A stretch of DNA of 13,587 bases, taken from positions 1 to 13,587 of the forward strand of contig JBDTBW010000027.1 of NCBI GenBank assembly GCA_039923855.1, written 5' to 3'. The stretch's first letter is position 1, and each line of letters begins with the position of its first letter. The notes under the pieces were generated by a model that did no database searches, was not told the origin of the DNA, and worked only from the letters and a program-made list of their open reading frames with translations. This document shows positions 1-5,878 of this stretch, in pieces. Origin of the DNA: 66-474 sp039923855 (lineage in GTDB: Bacteria > Pseudomonadota > Gammaproteobacteria > Xanthomonadales > Rhodanobacteraceae). Both the position numbers and the translations under genes were made by a program.

Positions 1-66
1 GGCCTTGCGGTGCTGCTCGAAACCCGCATCCGATTGCACCGCCAACGTCATCTGCTTGTGTGACAT
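1..66 (-). CDS. IS5-family transposase, N-terminal 22 codons (runs off left edge)
   Basis: Only the start of this leftward gene is in the window. Read on the minus strand from the ATG at 66-64 it gives MSHKQMTLAVQSDAGFEQH followed by RKA. This resembles the N-terminus of IS5-type DDE transposases (an MKQMTxA... start, then a G-F-E-x-x-R-K stretch). An AAGGA ribosome-binding site (plus-strand 74-78) lies 7 nt upstream of the ATG and supports the start. The catalytic DDE domain is outside the window, so whether the element is intact cannot be judged. The call rests on a short stretch but agrees with a plausible IS end and target site just upstream (103-127). Confidence 0.7.
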   Translation of the reverse strand, partial: MSHKQMTLAVQSDAGFEQHRKA

Positions 67-123
67 CTGCGCATCCTTCAAGATCAGTCCACGCTTCGAC
101 CACGAATCAAAATCAGAGTTTCC
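1..123 (-). mobile_element. Edge of an IS5-type insertion sequence
   Basis: The element would extend from beyond the left edge to about base 123. On its own strand it begins GGAAACTCTGATTTTGATTC (plus-strand 104-123), followed by about 35 nt of leader, the ribosome-binding site and the transposase start. A GGAA-type terminus next to a TTAA tetranucleotide (124-127) fits the YTAR target preference of the IS5 subgroup. The partner terminal repeat lies outside the window, so the boundary is inferred. Confidence 0.55.
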
Positions 124-127
124 TTAA
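124..127. repeat. Putative IS5 target-site duplication (TTAA)
   Basis: TTAA directly abuts the inferred IS end at 123 and matches the YTAR pattern duplicated by IS5-type elements. The second copy would be beyond the left edge and cannot be seen. Confidence 0.4.
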
Positions 128-158
128 CACAGTTACACAACAGGCTGGGGATTGAAGC

Positions 159-1070
159 ATGAAAATCGACGCATCCGACGTGGTCGTCCACGGTAGGTTT
201 TGGCGATTTGTGCAATTTCCATTGACACGCATCATCATCGCGACGGTGGCGTTGGCAGTAACGGTTTTGCTGTTGCAATGGATTGCTGCGGTCACCCAAT
301 TCAAACCGCATTCAATCATTGATGGAGCATTGGCCACCGTCGTTACGATCGCTGCATTGATCGCAATGTATGTCGCGTATCTGGGCTTGGTTGAGCGGCG
401 CCCTGCTTCGGAGTTTGGAATGCGCCGCTCGGCGCCTGAATTCGCGGCCGGTTTCCTGCTCGGCGGCGGTCTGTTTTGCCTGATCATGCTGATTCTGTGG
501 CTGGCAGGTGTAGCTAGGATAGAGTCAGGCGCTGGATGGTCTGCACTTTGGCTGCTGCTGTTTGGCGCATTGGAACTTGGTGTTTTGCAGACACTGTTCT
601 TTTACGGAATTGTGTTCCGGATTGCCGAGCAAAGTTTGGGAACGTGGACTGCGTTGGCGATAACGATTGTCGCGTTCGGCGTCGCGCACACCGGCGGTCC
701 CGGAGCAACCCCAATCAGCATCGCAACGATCGGACTGCAAGCCGGTTCGTTGTTCGCGGCCGTGTATGTCTATACGCGTCGGCTGTGGATGCCGATTGGA
801 TTGTTCACGGCATGGAACTTCGTTGAAGACGGCGTATTTGGGGTCAGCGCTTCGGGGCATACGGAACAAGGCGTCCTGGTAAGCCGATTCCACGGCCCCT
901 CGATTTTATCGGGAGGGGCGGCCGGTCCCGAAGTCACGATCGTGGCCTTCTCGGTTTGCGTAATGGCTGCGGTTGTGCTTTTTCTGCTGGCGATTCGAAG
1001 GCGTCATATCGTTGGGCCGTTCCGGCGCGAGCGTGCGGGCATCGACGAAGCAGCGGTCGCCGCCAGCTAA
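159..1070 (+). CDS. CPBP-fold (Abi) integral membrane protein with degenerate active site
   Basis: A 303-residue hydrophobic protein with about seven or eight candidate membrane segments, including roughly residues 24-45, 57-76, 97-117, 128-155, 163-178, 190-205 and 261-280. The central region resembles the CPBP family (intramembrane proteases and bacteriocin-immunity-type proteins, PF02517). FGVAH at 173-177 fits the FxxxH motif. The first motif, normally EExxxR, reads Q144-T145-L-F-F-Y149, and the last motif, normally HxxxN, reads F216-T-A-W-N220. Both acidic residues, the Arg and one His are therefore gone. Proteolytic activity is unlikely, and a scaffold or non-enzymatic role is an inference. 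The gene starts only about 30 bp after the IS5 end, with only weak Shine-Dalgarno candidates (GGGG at 147-150). Its DNA looks less GC-rich than the rest of the window. It ends 28 nt before cmk. Family call moderate; function unknown. Confidence 0.6.
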   Translation: MKIDASDVVVHGRFWRFVQFPLTRIIIATVALAVTVLLLQWIAAVTQFKPHSIIDGALATVVTIAALIAMYVAYLGLVERRPASEFGMRRSAPEFAAGFLLGGGLFCLIMLILWLAGVARIESGAGWSALWLLLFGALELGVLQTLFFYGIVFRIAEQSLGTWTALAITIVAFGVAHTGGPGATPISIATIGLQAGSLFAAVYVYTRRLWMPIGLFTAWNFVEDGVFGVSASGHTEQGVLVSRFHGPSILSGGAAGPEVTIVAFSVCVMAAVVLFLLAIRRRHIVGPFRRERAGIDEAAVAAS

Positions 1071-1098
1071 GATTTGTGCGTTCGATCAACACTATTCC

Positions 1099-1773
1099 AT
1101 GACCCGAGTCATTCCCGTACTCGCCATCGACGGCCCTTCCGGCTCCGGCAAGGGCACGATCGCGCGCGCAGTTGCGGACCGGTTGGGTTGGCATCTGCTG
1201 GATTCCGGTGCGCTGTATCGTGCGATCGTTTACGCCGCGGCCCAGGCAGGGCTGGATTTATCGGATGCGGGGGCCGTCGCGCGTTGCGCGGCGATCACGA
1301 AGATCAGCTTTCGCGATCACGGCGGCAGTGGCGAGACGCGGGTGATCGTCAACGGTCACGATGCGACCGATGAATTGCGCACCGAAACCGCAGGCGCCAC
1401 GGCTTCCGCGATCGCGGCGATCCCTGCCGTGCGCGCGGCGCTTGTCGAGAAACAGCTTGCCTTCCGCAAGGCGCCGGGCCTCGTCGCCGATGGCCGCGAC
1501 ATGGGAACGGTGATCTTCCCGGATGCCCGAACCAAGGTGTTCCTGACCGCCAGTGCCGGCGAACGCGCGGAAAGGCGTTATAAGCAGTTGAAGGGAAAGG
1601 GACTCGAGGTTACACTAGGTAGTCTTTTGTACGAGATCGAGGCGCGCGATGCCCGCGATGCGTCGCGCGCGATCGCGCCGTTGAAGCGGGCAAACGATGC
1701 GGTGCTGGTGGATACGACCGGCATGTCGATCGCGGAGGTGGTGGCAAAGGTGCTGTCACTGCTGCAAACCTGA
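1099..1773 (+). CDS. cmk: Cytidylate kinase
   Basis: Cytoplasmic nucleoside-monophosphate kinase that transfers the ATP gamma-phosphate to CMP/dCMP in pyrimidine nucleotide supply. The product is 224 aa, the usual length for bacterial Cmk. Visible motifs are the P-loop GPSGSGKGT (12-20), DSGALYR (35-41), the CMP-binding DGRDMGTVIFPDA (131-143) and the lid segment RDARDASRAIAPL (183-195). The start at MTRVIPVLAIDGP is chosen because the P-loop then sits at its family position; the frame is open further upstream, but that part overlaps the preceding gene and has no homology. No clear Shine-Dalgarno precedes this ATG. It is followed by rpsA, the classic gammaproteobacterial cmk-rpsA pair, but preceded by a CPBP-like gene rather than aroA. 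Confidence 0.96.
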   Translation: MTRVIPVLAIDGPSGSGKGTIARAVADRLGWHLLDSGALYRAIVYAAAQAGLDLSDAGAVARCAAITKISFRDHGGSGETRVIVNGHDATDELRTETAGATASAIAAIPAVRAALVEKQLAFRKAPGLVADGRDMGTVIFPDARTKVFLTASAGERAERRYKQLKGKGLEVTLGSLLYEIEARDARDASRAIAPLKRANDAVLVDTTGMSIAEVVAKVLSLLQT

Positions 1774-1974
1774 TTGCATGCTTTTTCGAAAAGTGCAGCA
1801 ACGGATGGCTGCTTTCACGCGCTAAGGATGCGCATAAACCACCAAACAACCGCGCGCGGTGTGCGCGGGATTTCAATAATGGTGCCAATGCACCCGCTAC
1901 CGGCGGACCGCCGTCTGGAATCTTCAATGATGAGTGTCGCAGGCAACGCGGTCCTTTCCCACCCTGGAAACCCC
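1774..1974 (+). promoter_or_regulatory. rpsA leader region
   Basis: A 201-nt gap between cmk and rpsA. It contains a GC-rich hairpin, CCGCGC (1850-1855) pairing with GCGCGG (1863-1868) across a 7-nt loop. Just after the cmk stop is an AT-rich palindrome, TTTTCGAAAA, within 1782-1792. In E. coli the rpsA leader folds into hairpins through which S1 represses its own translation; a similar role here is inferred from position and structure only. The frame stays open into rpsA, with in-frame ATGs at 1927 and 1930. The start at 1975 is preferred because it gives the conserved S1 N-terminus and has GGAAA 4 nt upstream (1966-1970). I found no convincing sigma-70 promoter. Confidence 0.45.
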
Positions 1975-3645
1975 ATGAACGAGAGTTTTGCCGAGCTGTT
2001 CGAACAGAGCCAATCCATCTCCAAACTGAAACCCGGTTCCATCGTGTCCGGCATCGTGGTCGAGATCCGCTCCGACGTCGTGGTCATCAACGCCGGGCTG
2101 AAATCCGAAGGCATCGTCCCGATCGAACAGTTCCGCGAGGACGACGGCACCCTGGAAATCAACGTCGGCGACGAGGTCAAGGTCGCGCTGGACGCGATCG
2201 AGGATGGCTTCGGCGAGACCAAGCTGTCGCGCGAGAAGGCCAAGCGCGCGCTGGTCTGGGATGTGCTCGAGAATGCATTCGAGAAGAGCGAGGCGATTTC
2301 CGGACGCATCTCCGGCAAGGTCAAGGGTGGCTTCACCGTCGACATCAAGGACGTGCGCGCGTTCCTGCCGGGATCCTTGGTAGATGTGCGCCCGGTGCGC
2401 GATCCGGTCTATCTGGAAGGCAAGGATCTGGAATTCAAGATCATCAAGCTCGACCGCAAGCGCAACAACGTGGTGGTATCACGTCGCGCGGTGGTCGAGA
2501 GCGAGCACTCCGAAGAGCGCGAGCAGTTGCTGGATCGCTTGCAGGAAGGCGCGATCCTGAAAGGCGTGGTCAAGAACCTCACCGACTACGGCGCGTTCGT
2601 GGATCTGGGCGGCATCGATGGCCTGTTGCACATCACCGACATGGCGTGGAAGCGCGTGCGGCATCCGTCGGAAATCGTCAACGTCGGCGACGAACTGGAC
2701 GTGCGCGTGCTGAAGTTCGATCGCGAGCGCAACCGCGTCTCGCTGGGTCTCAAACAGATGGGCGACGATCCGTGGGTCAATATCGCGCGCCGTTATCCGT
2801 CCGGCACGCGAATTTTCGGCAAGGTCAGCAACGTCACCGATTACGGCTGCTTTGTCGAGCTGGAGCCCGGCGTTGAAGGCCTTGTGCACGTATCCGAAAT
2901 GGACTGGACCAACAAGAACGTCAACCCCGCCAAGATGGTGCAGGTCGGCGACGAGACCGAGGTGATGGTGCTCGACGTGGACGAAGAGCGCCGCCGCATC
3001 TCGCTCGGCATCAAGCAGACCCAGGCCAATCCATGGGAAGCCTTCGCCACGCAATTCAAGAAGGGCGACAAGGTCAAGGGTTCGATCAAATCGATCACCG
3101 ATTTCGGCATCTTTGTGGGTCTGGATGGCGGCATCGATGGTCTGGTGCACCTGTCCGATATCTCCTGGCAGACGCCGGGTGAGGAGCTGGTGCGCAACTT
3201 CAAGAAGGGCGACGAGGTGGAAGCGGTGGTGCTGGCGGTCGATCCCGAACGCGAACGCATCAGCCTGGGCGTCAAGCAGCTCGAGCAGGATCCGTTCGGC
3301 CAATTCATGGGCAACCATGCGCGTGGCGCGACCCTCACCGGCACGGTCAAGGAAGTCGACGCCAAGGGCGCGGTGGTCGATCTGGGCGAAGGCGTGGAGG
3401 GTTATCTCGCCGCGCGCGACATTGCCAAGGAACGCGTCGATGACGCCAGTCAGCACTTCAAGGTCGGCGACAAGGTTGAGGCCAAGTTCACCGGCATGGA
3501 TCGCAAGGGCCGCATGTTGCAGTTGTCGATCCGCGCCAAGGACGAGGAAGATCTGGCGGAAACGATGTCTGATTATCAGGACGCCGGCAGCGGCACCACC
3601 AAGCTCGGCGCGCTGCTGAAGGAACAGATGAGCAAGTCGGAGTAG
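1975..3645 (+). CDS. rpsA: 30S ribosomal protein S1
   Basis: RNA-binding ribosomal protein that recruits mRNAs with weak Shine-Dalgarno sequences or structured leaders to the 30S subunit. The product is 556 aa, essentially the length of E. coli S1 (557). Six S1 (OB-fold) repeats are visible at about 19-86, 104-172, 190-261, 275-347, 362-434 and 449-521. Repeats 3 to 5 carry the clear signature seen as LTDYGAFVDLGG (202-213), VTDYGCFVEL (287-296) and ITDFGIFVGLDGG (374-386). The start MNESFAELFE matches the conserved N-terminus that docks onto S2. The acidic/lysine-rich C-terminus ends QMSKSE. It lies downstream of cmk, and the first base after its stop begins a long palindromic repeat. Confidence 0.98.
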   Translation: MNESFAELFEQSQSISKLKPGSIVSGIVVEIRSDVVVINAGLKSEGIVPIEQFREDDGTLEINVGDEVKVALDAIEDGFGETKLSREKAKRALVWDVLENAFEKSEAISGRISGKVKGGFTVDIKDVRAFLPGSLVDVRPVRDPVYLEGKDLEFKIIKLDRKRNNVVVSRRAVVESEHSEEREQLLDRLQEGAILKGVVKNLTDYGAFVDLGGIDGLLHITDMAWKRVRHPSEIVNVGDELDVRVLKFDRERNRVSLGLKQMGDDPWVNIARRYPSGTRIFGKVSNVTDYGCFVELEPGVEGLVHVSEMDWTNKNVNPAKMVQVGDETEVMVLDVDEERRRISLGIKQTQANPWEAFATQFKKGDKVKGSIKSITDFGIFVGLDGGIDGLVHLSDISWQTPGEELVRNFKKGDEVEAVVLAVDPERERISLGVKQLEQDPFGQFMGNHARGATLTGTVKEVDAKGAVVDLGEGVEGYLAARDIAKERVDDASQHFKVGDKVEAKFTGMDRKGRMLQLSIRAKDEEDLAETMSDYQDAGSGTTKLGALLKEQMSKSE

Positions 3646-3842
3646 AAAATTTCTGCAAAGCTCGCGCTCGGCCTGATTCACTCAGCGCCTTGCGCGCCGG
3701 CGGTGCGAGGATCAGGCCCGGTAAATGGATGTACCGCTTTGCAAGCCAGGGAGTCCCCATGTATTGACACATACACTCCGGTTACTGCGCTGTGACGGCG
3801 CGTAACCTGTCATCGCTCGCTACGCTTTGCGGAGATTTTCAA
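3646..3842. repeat. Palindromic intergenic repeat, copy A (rpsA-ihfB)
   Basis: A complex inverted-repeat region filling most of the 247-bp rpsA-ihfB gap. Outer arms AAAATTTCTGCAAAGC (3646-3661) and GCTTTGCGGAGATTTT (3824-3839) pair over 16 positions, 14 Watson-Crick plus 2 G-U in RNA. Inside are GGCCTGAT (3670-3677) with ATCAGGCC (3711-3718), and TGCAAAGC (3654-3661) with GCTTTGCA (3736-3743). The right half, CATGTATTGAC (3758-3768) onward through TCGCTCGCTACG (3813-3824), is homologous to copy B at 5704-5852. So is the left segment around CTGATTCACTCA (3673-3684). Copy A carries about 42 extra nt (3714-3755) that copy B lacks. It may terminate or stabilise the rpsA transcript, but there is no U-tract of a standard terminator. 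Confidence 0.7.
3670..3718 (+). terminator. Possible rpsA 3' hairpin (no U-tract)
   Basis: Perfect 8-bp inverted repeat GGCCTGAT / ATCAGGCC around a GC-rich 33-nt interior, 25 nt after the rpsA stop. No run of T follows, so this is better viewed as a 3' stabilising structure or weak terminator inside the repeat than as a classical intrinsic terminator. Confidence 0.3.
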
Positions 3843-3892
3843 CAGGCAGTCACTGAAGAAGTAGCGATGTCGAATCAGCGAACCCGCTTGCC

Positions 3893-4180
3893 ATGACCAA
3901 ATCGGAACTGATCGAGGCGCTCGCCCGTCGGCAGACGCATCTTGCGTTTGCCGACGTGGAGCTTGCCGTGCGCCACGTTATCGACCAGATGAGCGGCGCG
4001 CTGGCCAATGGCGAGCGCATCGAGGTGCGCGGGTTTGGCAGTTTTTCGCTGCACTACCGTCCGCCACGCACCGGCCGCAATCCCAAGACCGGCACCGCGG
4101 TCGCGTTGCCGGGGAAGCATGTGCCGCATTTCAAACCGGGCAAGGAATTGCGCGAGCGGGTCAACCAGGGAGCGGCTTGA
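3893..4180 (+). CDS. ihfB: Integration host factor, beta subunit
   Basis: Small DNA-bending protein that forms the IHF heterodimer with IhfA and acts in nucleoid structure, recombination and transcription regulation. The product is 95 aa, as expected. It begins MTKSELIEAL like the E. coli protein. The DNA-binding beta-arm is clear: RGFGSFSLHYRPPRTGRNPK (46-65), including the Pro of GRNPKTG that intercalates into the minor groove, then HVPHFKPGKELRERV (76-90). No recognisable Shine-Dalgarno precedes the ATG, and the start rests on homology. It lies just downstream of rpsA, the conserved gammaproteobacterial position, but separated from it by repeat copy A. A weak -10-like TAGCGAT occurs at 3862-3868. 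Confidence 0.96.
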   Translation: MTKSELIEALARRQTHLAFADVELAVRHVIDQMSGALANGERIEVRGFGSFSLHYRPPRTGRNPKTGTAVALPGKHVPHFKPGKELRERVNQGAA

Positions 4181-4267
4181 AAGCCGCCGCGTTCGCGACG
4201 CTTCCAACCCGTTCCGATCATCCTCGCAAAAGCCACGCGCACTATGGGACACTTGCGGTTGTCCGCC

Positions 4268-4271
4268 GGAG
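4268..4271 (+). promoter_or_regulatory. Shine-Dalgarno site deciding the lapA start
   Basis: GGAG with 7 nt before the ATG at 4279. It supports that start over the longer open frame that begins within the ihfB stop codon, whose extra 34 residues are hydrophilic and not lapA-like. Confidence 0.6.
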
Positions 4272-4278
4272 CCTGTTC

Positions 4279-4512
4279 ATGCGCGCGTTGATCGTTGTTC
4301 TGGTGATCGCCTTTTTGATCCTGGGTGCGCTGTTCGGCGCGTTGAATCCCGAACCTGTCGGCTACGATTTCCTGTTTGCGCGGATTGTGGTGTCCAAGGG
4401 TACGGCGTTCCTGCTCGCGATGCTGTTCGGCTGGCTGCTGGGCGGCGCATTGTGCTGGGCGGGCACGGGCCTGCGCCGTCGCGGCGCGCCTGATCGCGGT
4501 GACGTCGAATGA
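4279..4512 (+). CDS. lapA: Lipopolysaccharide assembly protein A
   Basis: Small inner-membrane protein (LapA, DUF1049 domain) that works beside LapB in lipopolysaccharide assembly. With the chosen start it is 77 aa, shorter than the roughly 100-aa E. coli protein because of a reduced C-terminus. Two membrane segments are visible at about residues 3-20 and 42-62, separated by the typical N-P-E-P-V-x-x-D-F/L linker (NPEPVGYDFLFA, 23-34). The tail is short and basic (LRRR). The stop overlaps the lapB start by 4 nt (ATGA), implying translational coupling, and the lapA-lapB pairing strongly supports the call. It lies 98 nt after ihfB. Confidence 0.88.
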   Translation: MRALIVVLVIAFLILGALFGALNPEPVGYDFLFARIVVSKGTAFLLAMLFGWLLGGALCWAGTGLRRRGAPDRGDVE

Positions 4513-5696
4513 GCGCGTTGTTGCTGCATCCACTGTATCTCTTGTTCCTGCTGTTGCCGGTGGCGGCGTGGTCCGGCTGGCTGATCGGCCGCCACAGCAG
4601 CGCGCGACGCTCCGGCGCGCGAGTGACCGAATTGTCCTCGAATTATTTCCGGGGACTCAATTATCTGCTCAATGAGCAGCCGGACAAGGCGATCGAGGTG
4701 TTCATGAAGCTCGCCGAATTCAACCGCGACACGGTCGAGACGCACCTTGCGCTCGGCAATCTGTTCCGGCGCCGCGGCGAAGTCGACCGCGCCATCCGCG
4801 TGCACCAGCATCTGGTGGGCCGTCCCAATCTGAGCGGGGAAGAGAAGACCGTCGCGCTGCTCGAACTCGGCGAGGATTACATGCGCGCCGGATTGCTCGA
4901 TCGCGCGGAGGCCCTGTTTGACGATCTGGTGGCGATGAACGCGCACGCGCCGTCGGCGTCGCGGCACCTGATCGCGATCTACCAGCACGAGCGCGACTGG
5001 CACAAGGCGATCGAGCATGCGCGCCGGCTCGAAGTGATGACCGGCGAATCGCAGGGTCCGACCATCGCGCAATTCCATTGCGAGCTGGCCGAGCAATCGC
5101 GCGTGCACGGCGCACGCGACGAAGCCCGCGGCTATCTCGATCAGGCCTTCGCCAGCGAAACCGAATGCGTGCGCGCGCACATGCTCGCCGGTCACCTGCT
5201 GGCGGAAGAAGGCGATCATGCCGGCGCGGTGAAAGCCTACGAGCGCGCGGTGCAGGCTGATGTCGACTTCGTGCCGGAGATCCTTCCGCCGCTGCTCGAC
5301 AACTACGCGAGTTCGCGGCAGATGGATCGTGCCGAGACATTCCTGGTCGATGTGATCGCCCGCTATCAGGGCATCTCGCCGGTGCTGGCATTGATGCGCC
5401 TTTACGCCGGCCGCGAAGGCGAGCGCGCCGCGGTGGATTTCCTGACCCGGCAATTGCGCCAACGGCCATCGGTGCGCGGACTGATGGCGCTGATCGATGC
5501 GACACTGGACAAGACCACTGGTGAAGCGCGAGAGAACTTTTTGATCCTGCGGGATCTCACCCGCAAGCTGCTGGAAGGCCAGGCCATGTACCGCTGCAGC
5601 CGTTGCGGCTTTGGCGCCAAGGCGCACCATTGGCAGTGCCCGAGCTGCAAGAACTGGGGCACGGTTCGCCCCATCCACGGCGTCGTCAACGAGTAA
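4509..5696 (+). CDS. lapB: Lipopolysaccharide assembly protein B (YciM)
   Basis: Inner-membrane-anchored TPR protein that acts with FtsH to promote LpxC degradation and balances lipopolysaccharide against phospholipid synthesis. The product is 395 aa (E. coli LapB is 389). It has one N-terminal membrane helix (about 7-27), then the conserved SSNYFRGLNYLLNEQPDKAI (43-62) opening a series of TPR-type helical repeats to about residue 340. A C-terminal rubredoxin-like metal knuckle has paired cysteines C363/C366 and C377/C380 (YRCSRCG...WQCPSCKNWG). All features needed for function appear intact. It is translationally coupled to lapA and followed by repeat copy B. Confidence 0.95.
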   Translation: MSALLLHPLYLLFLLLPVAAWSGWLIGRHSSARRSGARVTELSSNYFRGLNYLLNEQPDKAIEVFMKLAEFNRDTVETHLALGNLFRRRGEVDRAIRVHQHLVGRPNLSGEEKTVALLELGEDYMRAGLLDRAEALFDDLVAMNAHAPSASRHLIAIYQHERDWHKAIEHARRLEVMTGESQGPTIAQFHCELAEQSRVHGARDEARGYLDQAFASETECVRAHMLAGHLLAEEGDHAGAVKAYERAVQADVDFVPEILPPLLDNYASSRQMDRAETFLVDVIARYQGISPVLALMRLYAGREGERAAVDFLTRQLRQRPSVRGLMALIDATLDKTTGEARENFLILRDLTRKLLEGQAMYRCSRCGFGAKAHHWQCPSCKNWGTVRPIHGVVNE

Positions 5697-5703
5697 TCTC
5701 GTG

Positions 5704-5852
5704 AGCGGTTGAAAAACTAGCGCTTGGCTTGATTCAATCAAGCTGTCGCGCGCTGCGGTGCTCGAAATCCTCATGTATTGACCTATACACTTCGGTTTAT
5801 GCGCTCCGCGGCGCGCAAGCTGCCTTCGCTCGTTACGTTTTTCAAGCCGCTC
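5704..5852. repeat. Palindromic intergenic repeat, copy B (lapB-transferase gap)
   Basis: An imperfect palindrome of about 149 bp filling most of the 182-bp gap. Outer arms are GAGCGGTTGAAAAAC (5704-5717 region) and GTTTTTCAAGCCGCTC (5837-5852), complementary apart from one extra base. An inner near-perfect palindrome GCTTGATTCAATCAAGC spans 5727-5743. The centre TGTAT-TGACCT-ATACA spans 5774-5789. The core from CATGTATTGAC (5772-5782) to TCGCTCGTTACG (5826-5837) matches copy A in the same orientation at roughly three quarters of positions by eye. The left arm also aligns (CTTGATTCA vs CCTGATTCA). It shares no recognisable coding sequence. It is probably a dispersed REP/MITE-like element also acting at the transcript 3' end; the class is inferred. 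Confidence 0.72.
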
Positions 5853-5860
5853 TCACCGGC

Positions 5861-5867
5861 GAAGGAG
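5861..5867 (+). promoter_or_regulatory. Shine-Dalgarno site deciding the transferase start
   Basis: GAAGGAG with 11 nt to the ATG at 5879. It is the best site in the gap and supports that start over the longer open frame that runs back into repeat copy B. Confidence 0.55.
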
Positions 5868-5878
5868 CCTGCACTGCA

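Noticed and set aside
1774..1974. Separate small gene or long N-terminal extension before rpsA
   Set aside because: The frame is open only by chance from a TTG after the cmk stop; the product is not S1-like and the conserved S1 N-terminus begins at 1975.
2479..3681. Long 400-codon open frame antisense to rpsA
   Set aside because: It mirrors the third-position GC bias of rpsA, has no recognisable domain, and covers a certain gene.
3764..3769. Perfect TTGACA -35 hexamer in repeat copy A
   Set aside because: No acceptable -10 lies 16-18 nt downstream, and the hexamer is part of the repeat centre (TTGACC in copy B).
4177..4278. Longer LapA start overlapping the ihfB stop
   Set aside because: The 34 extra residues are hydrophilic and unlike LapA; the ATG at 4279 has a proper ribosome-binding site.
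4362..5774. 470-codon open frame antisense to lapA/lapB
   Set aside because: Shadow of high-GC coding sequence; low-complexity Arg/Gln/His-rich product with no family features.
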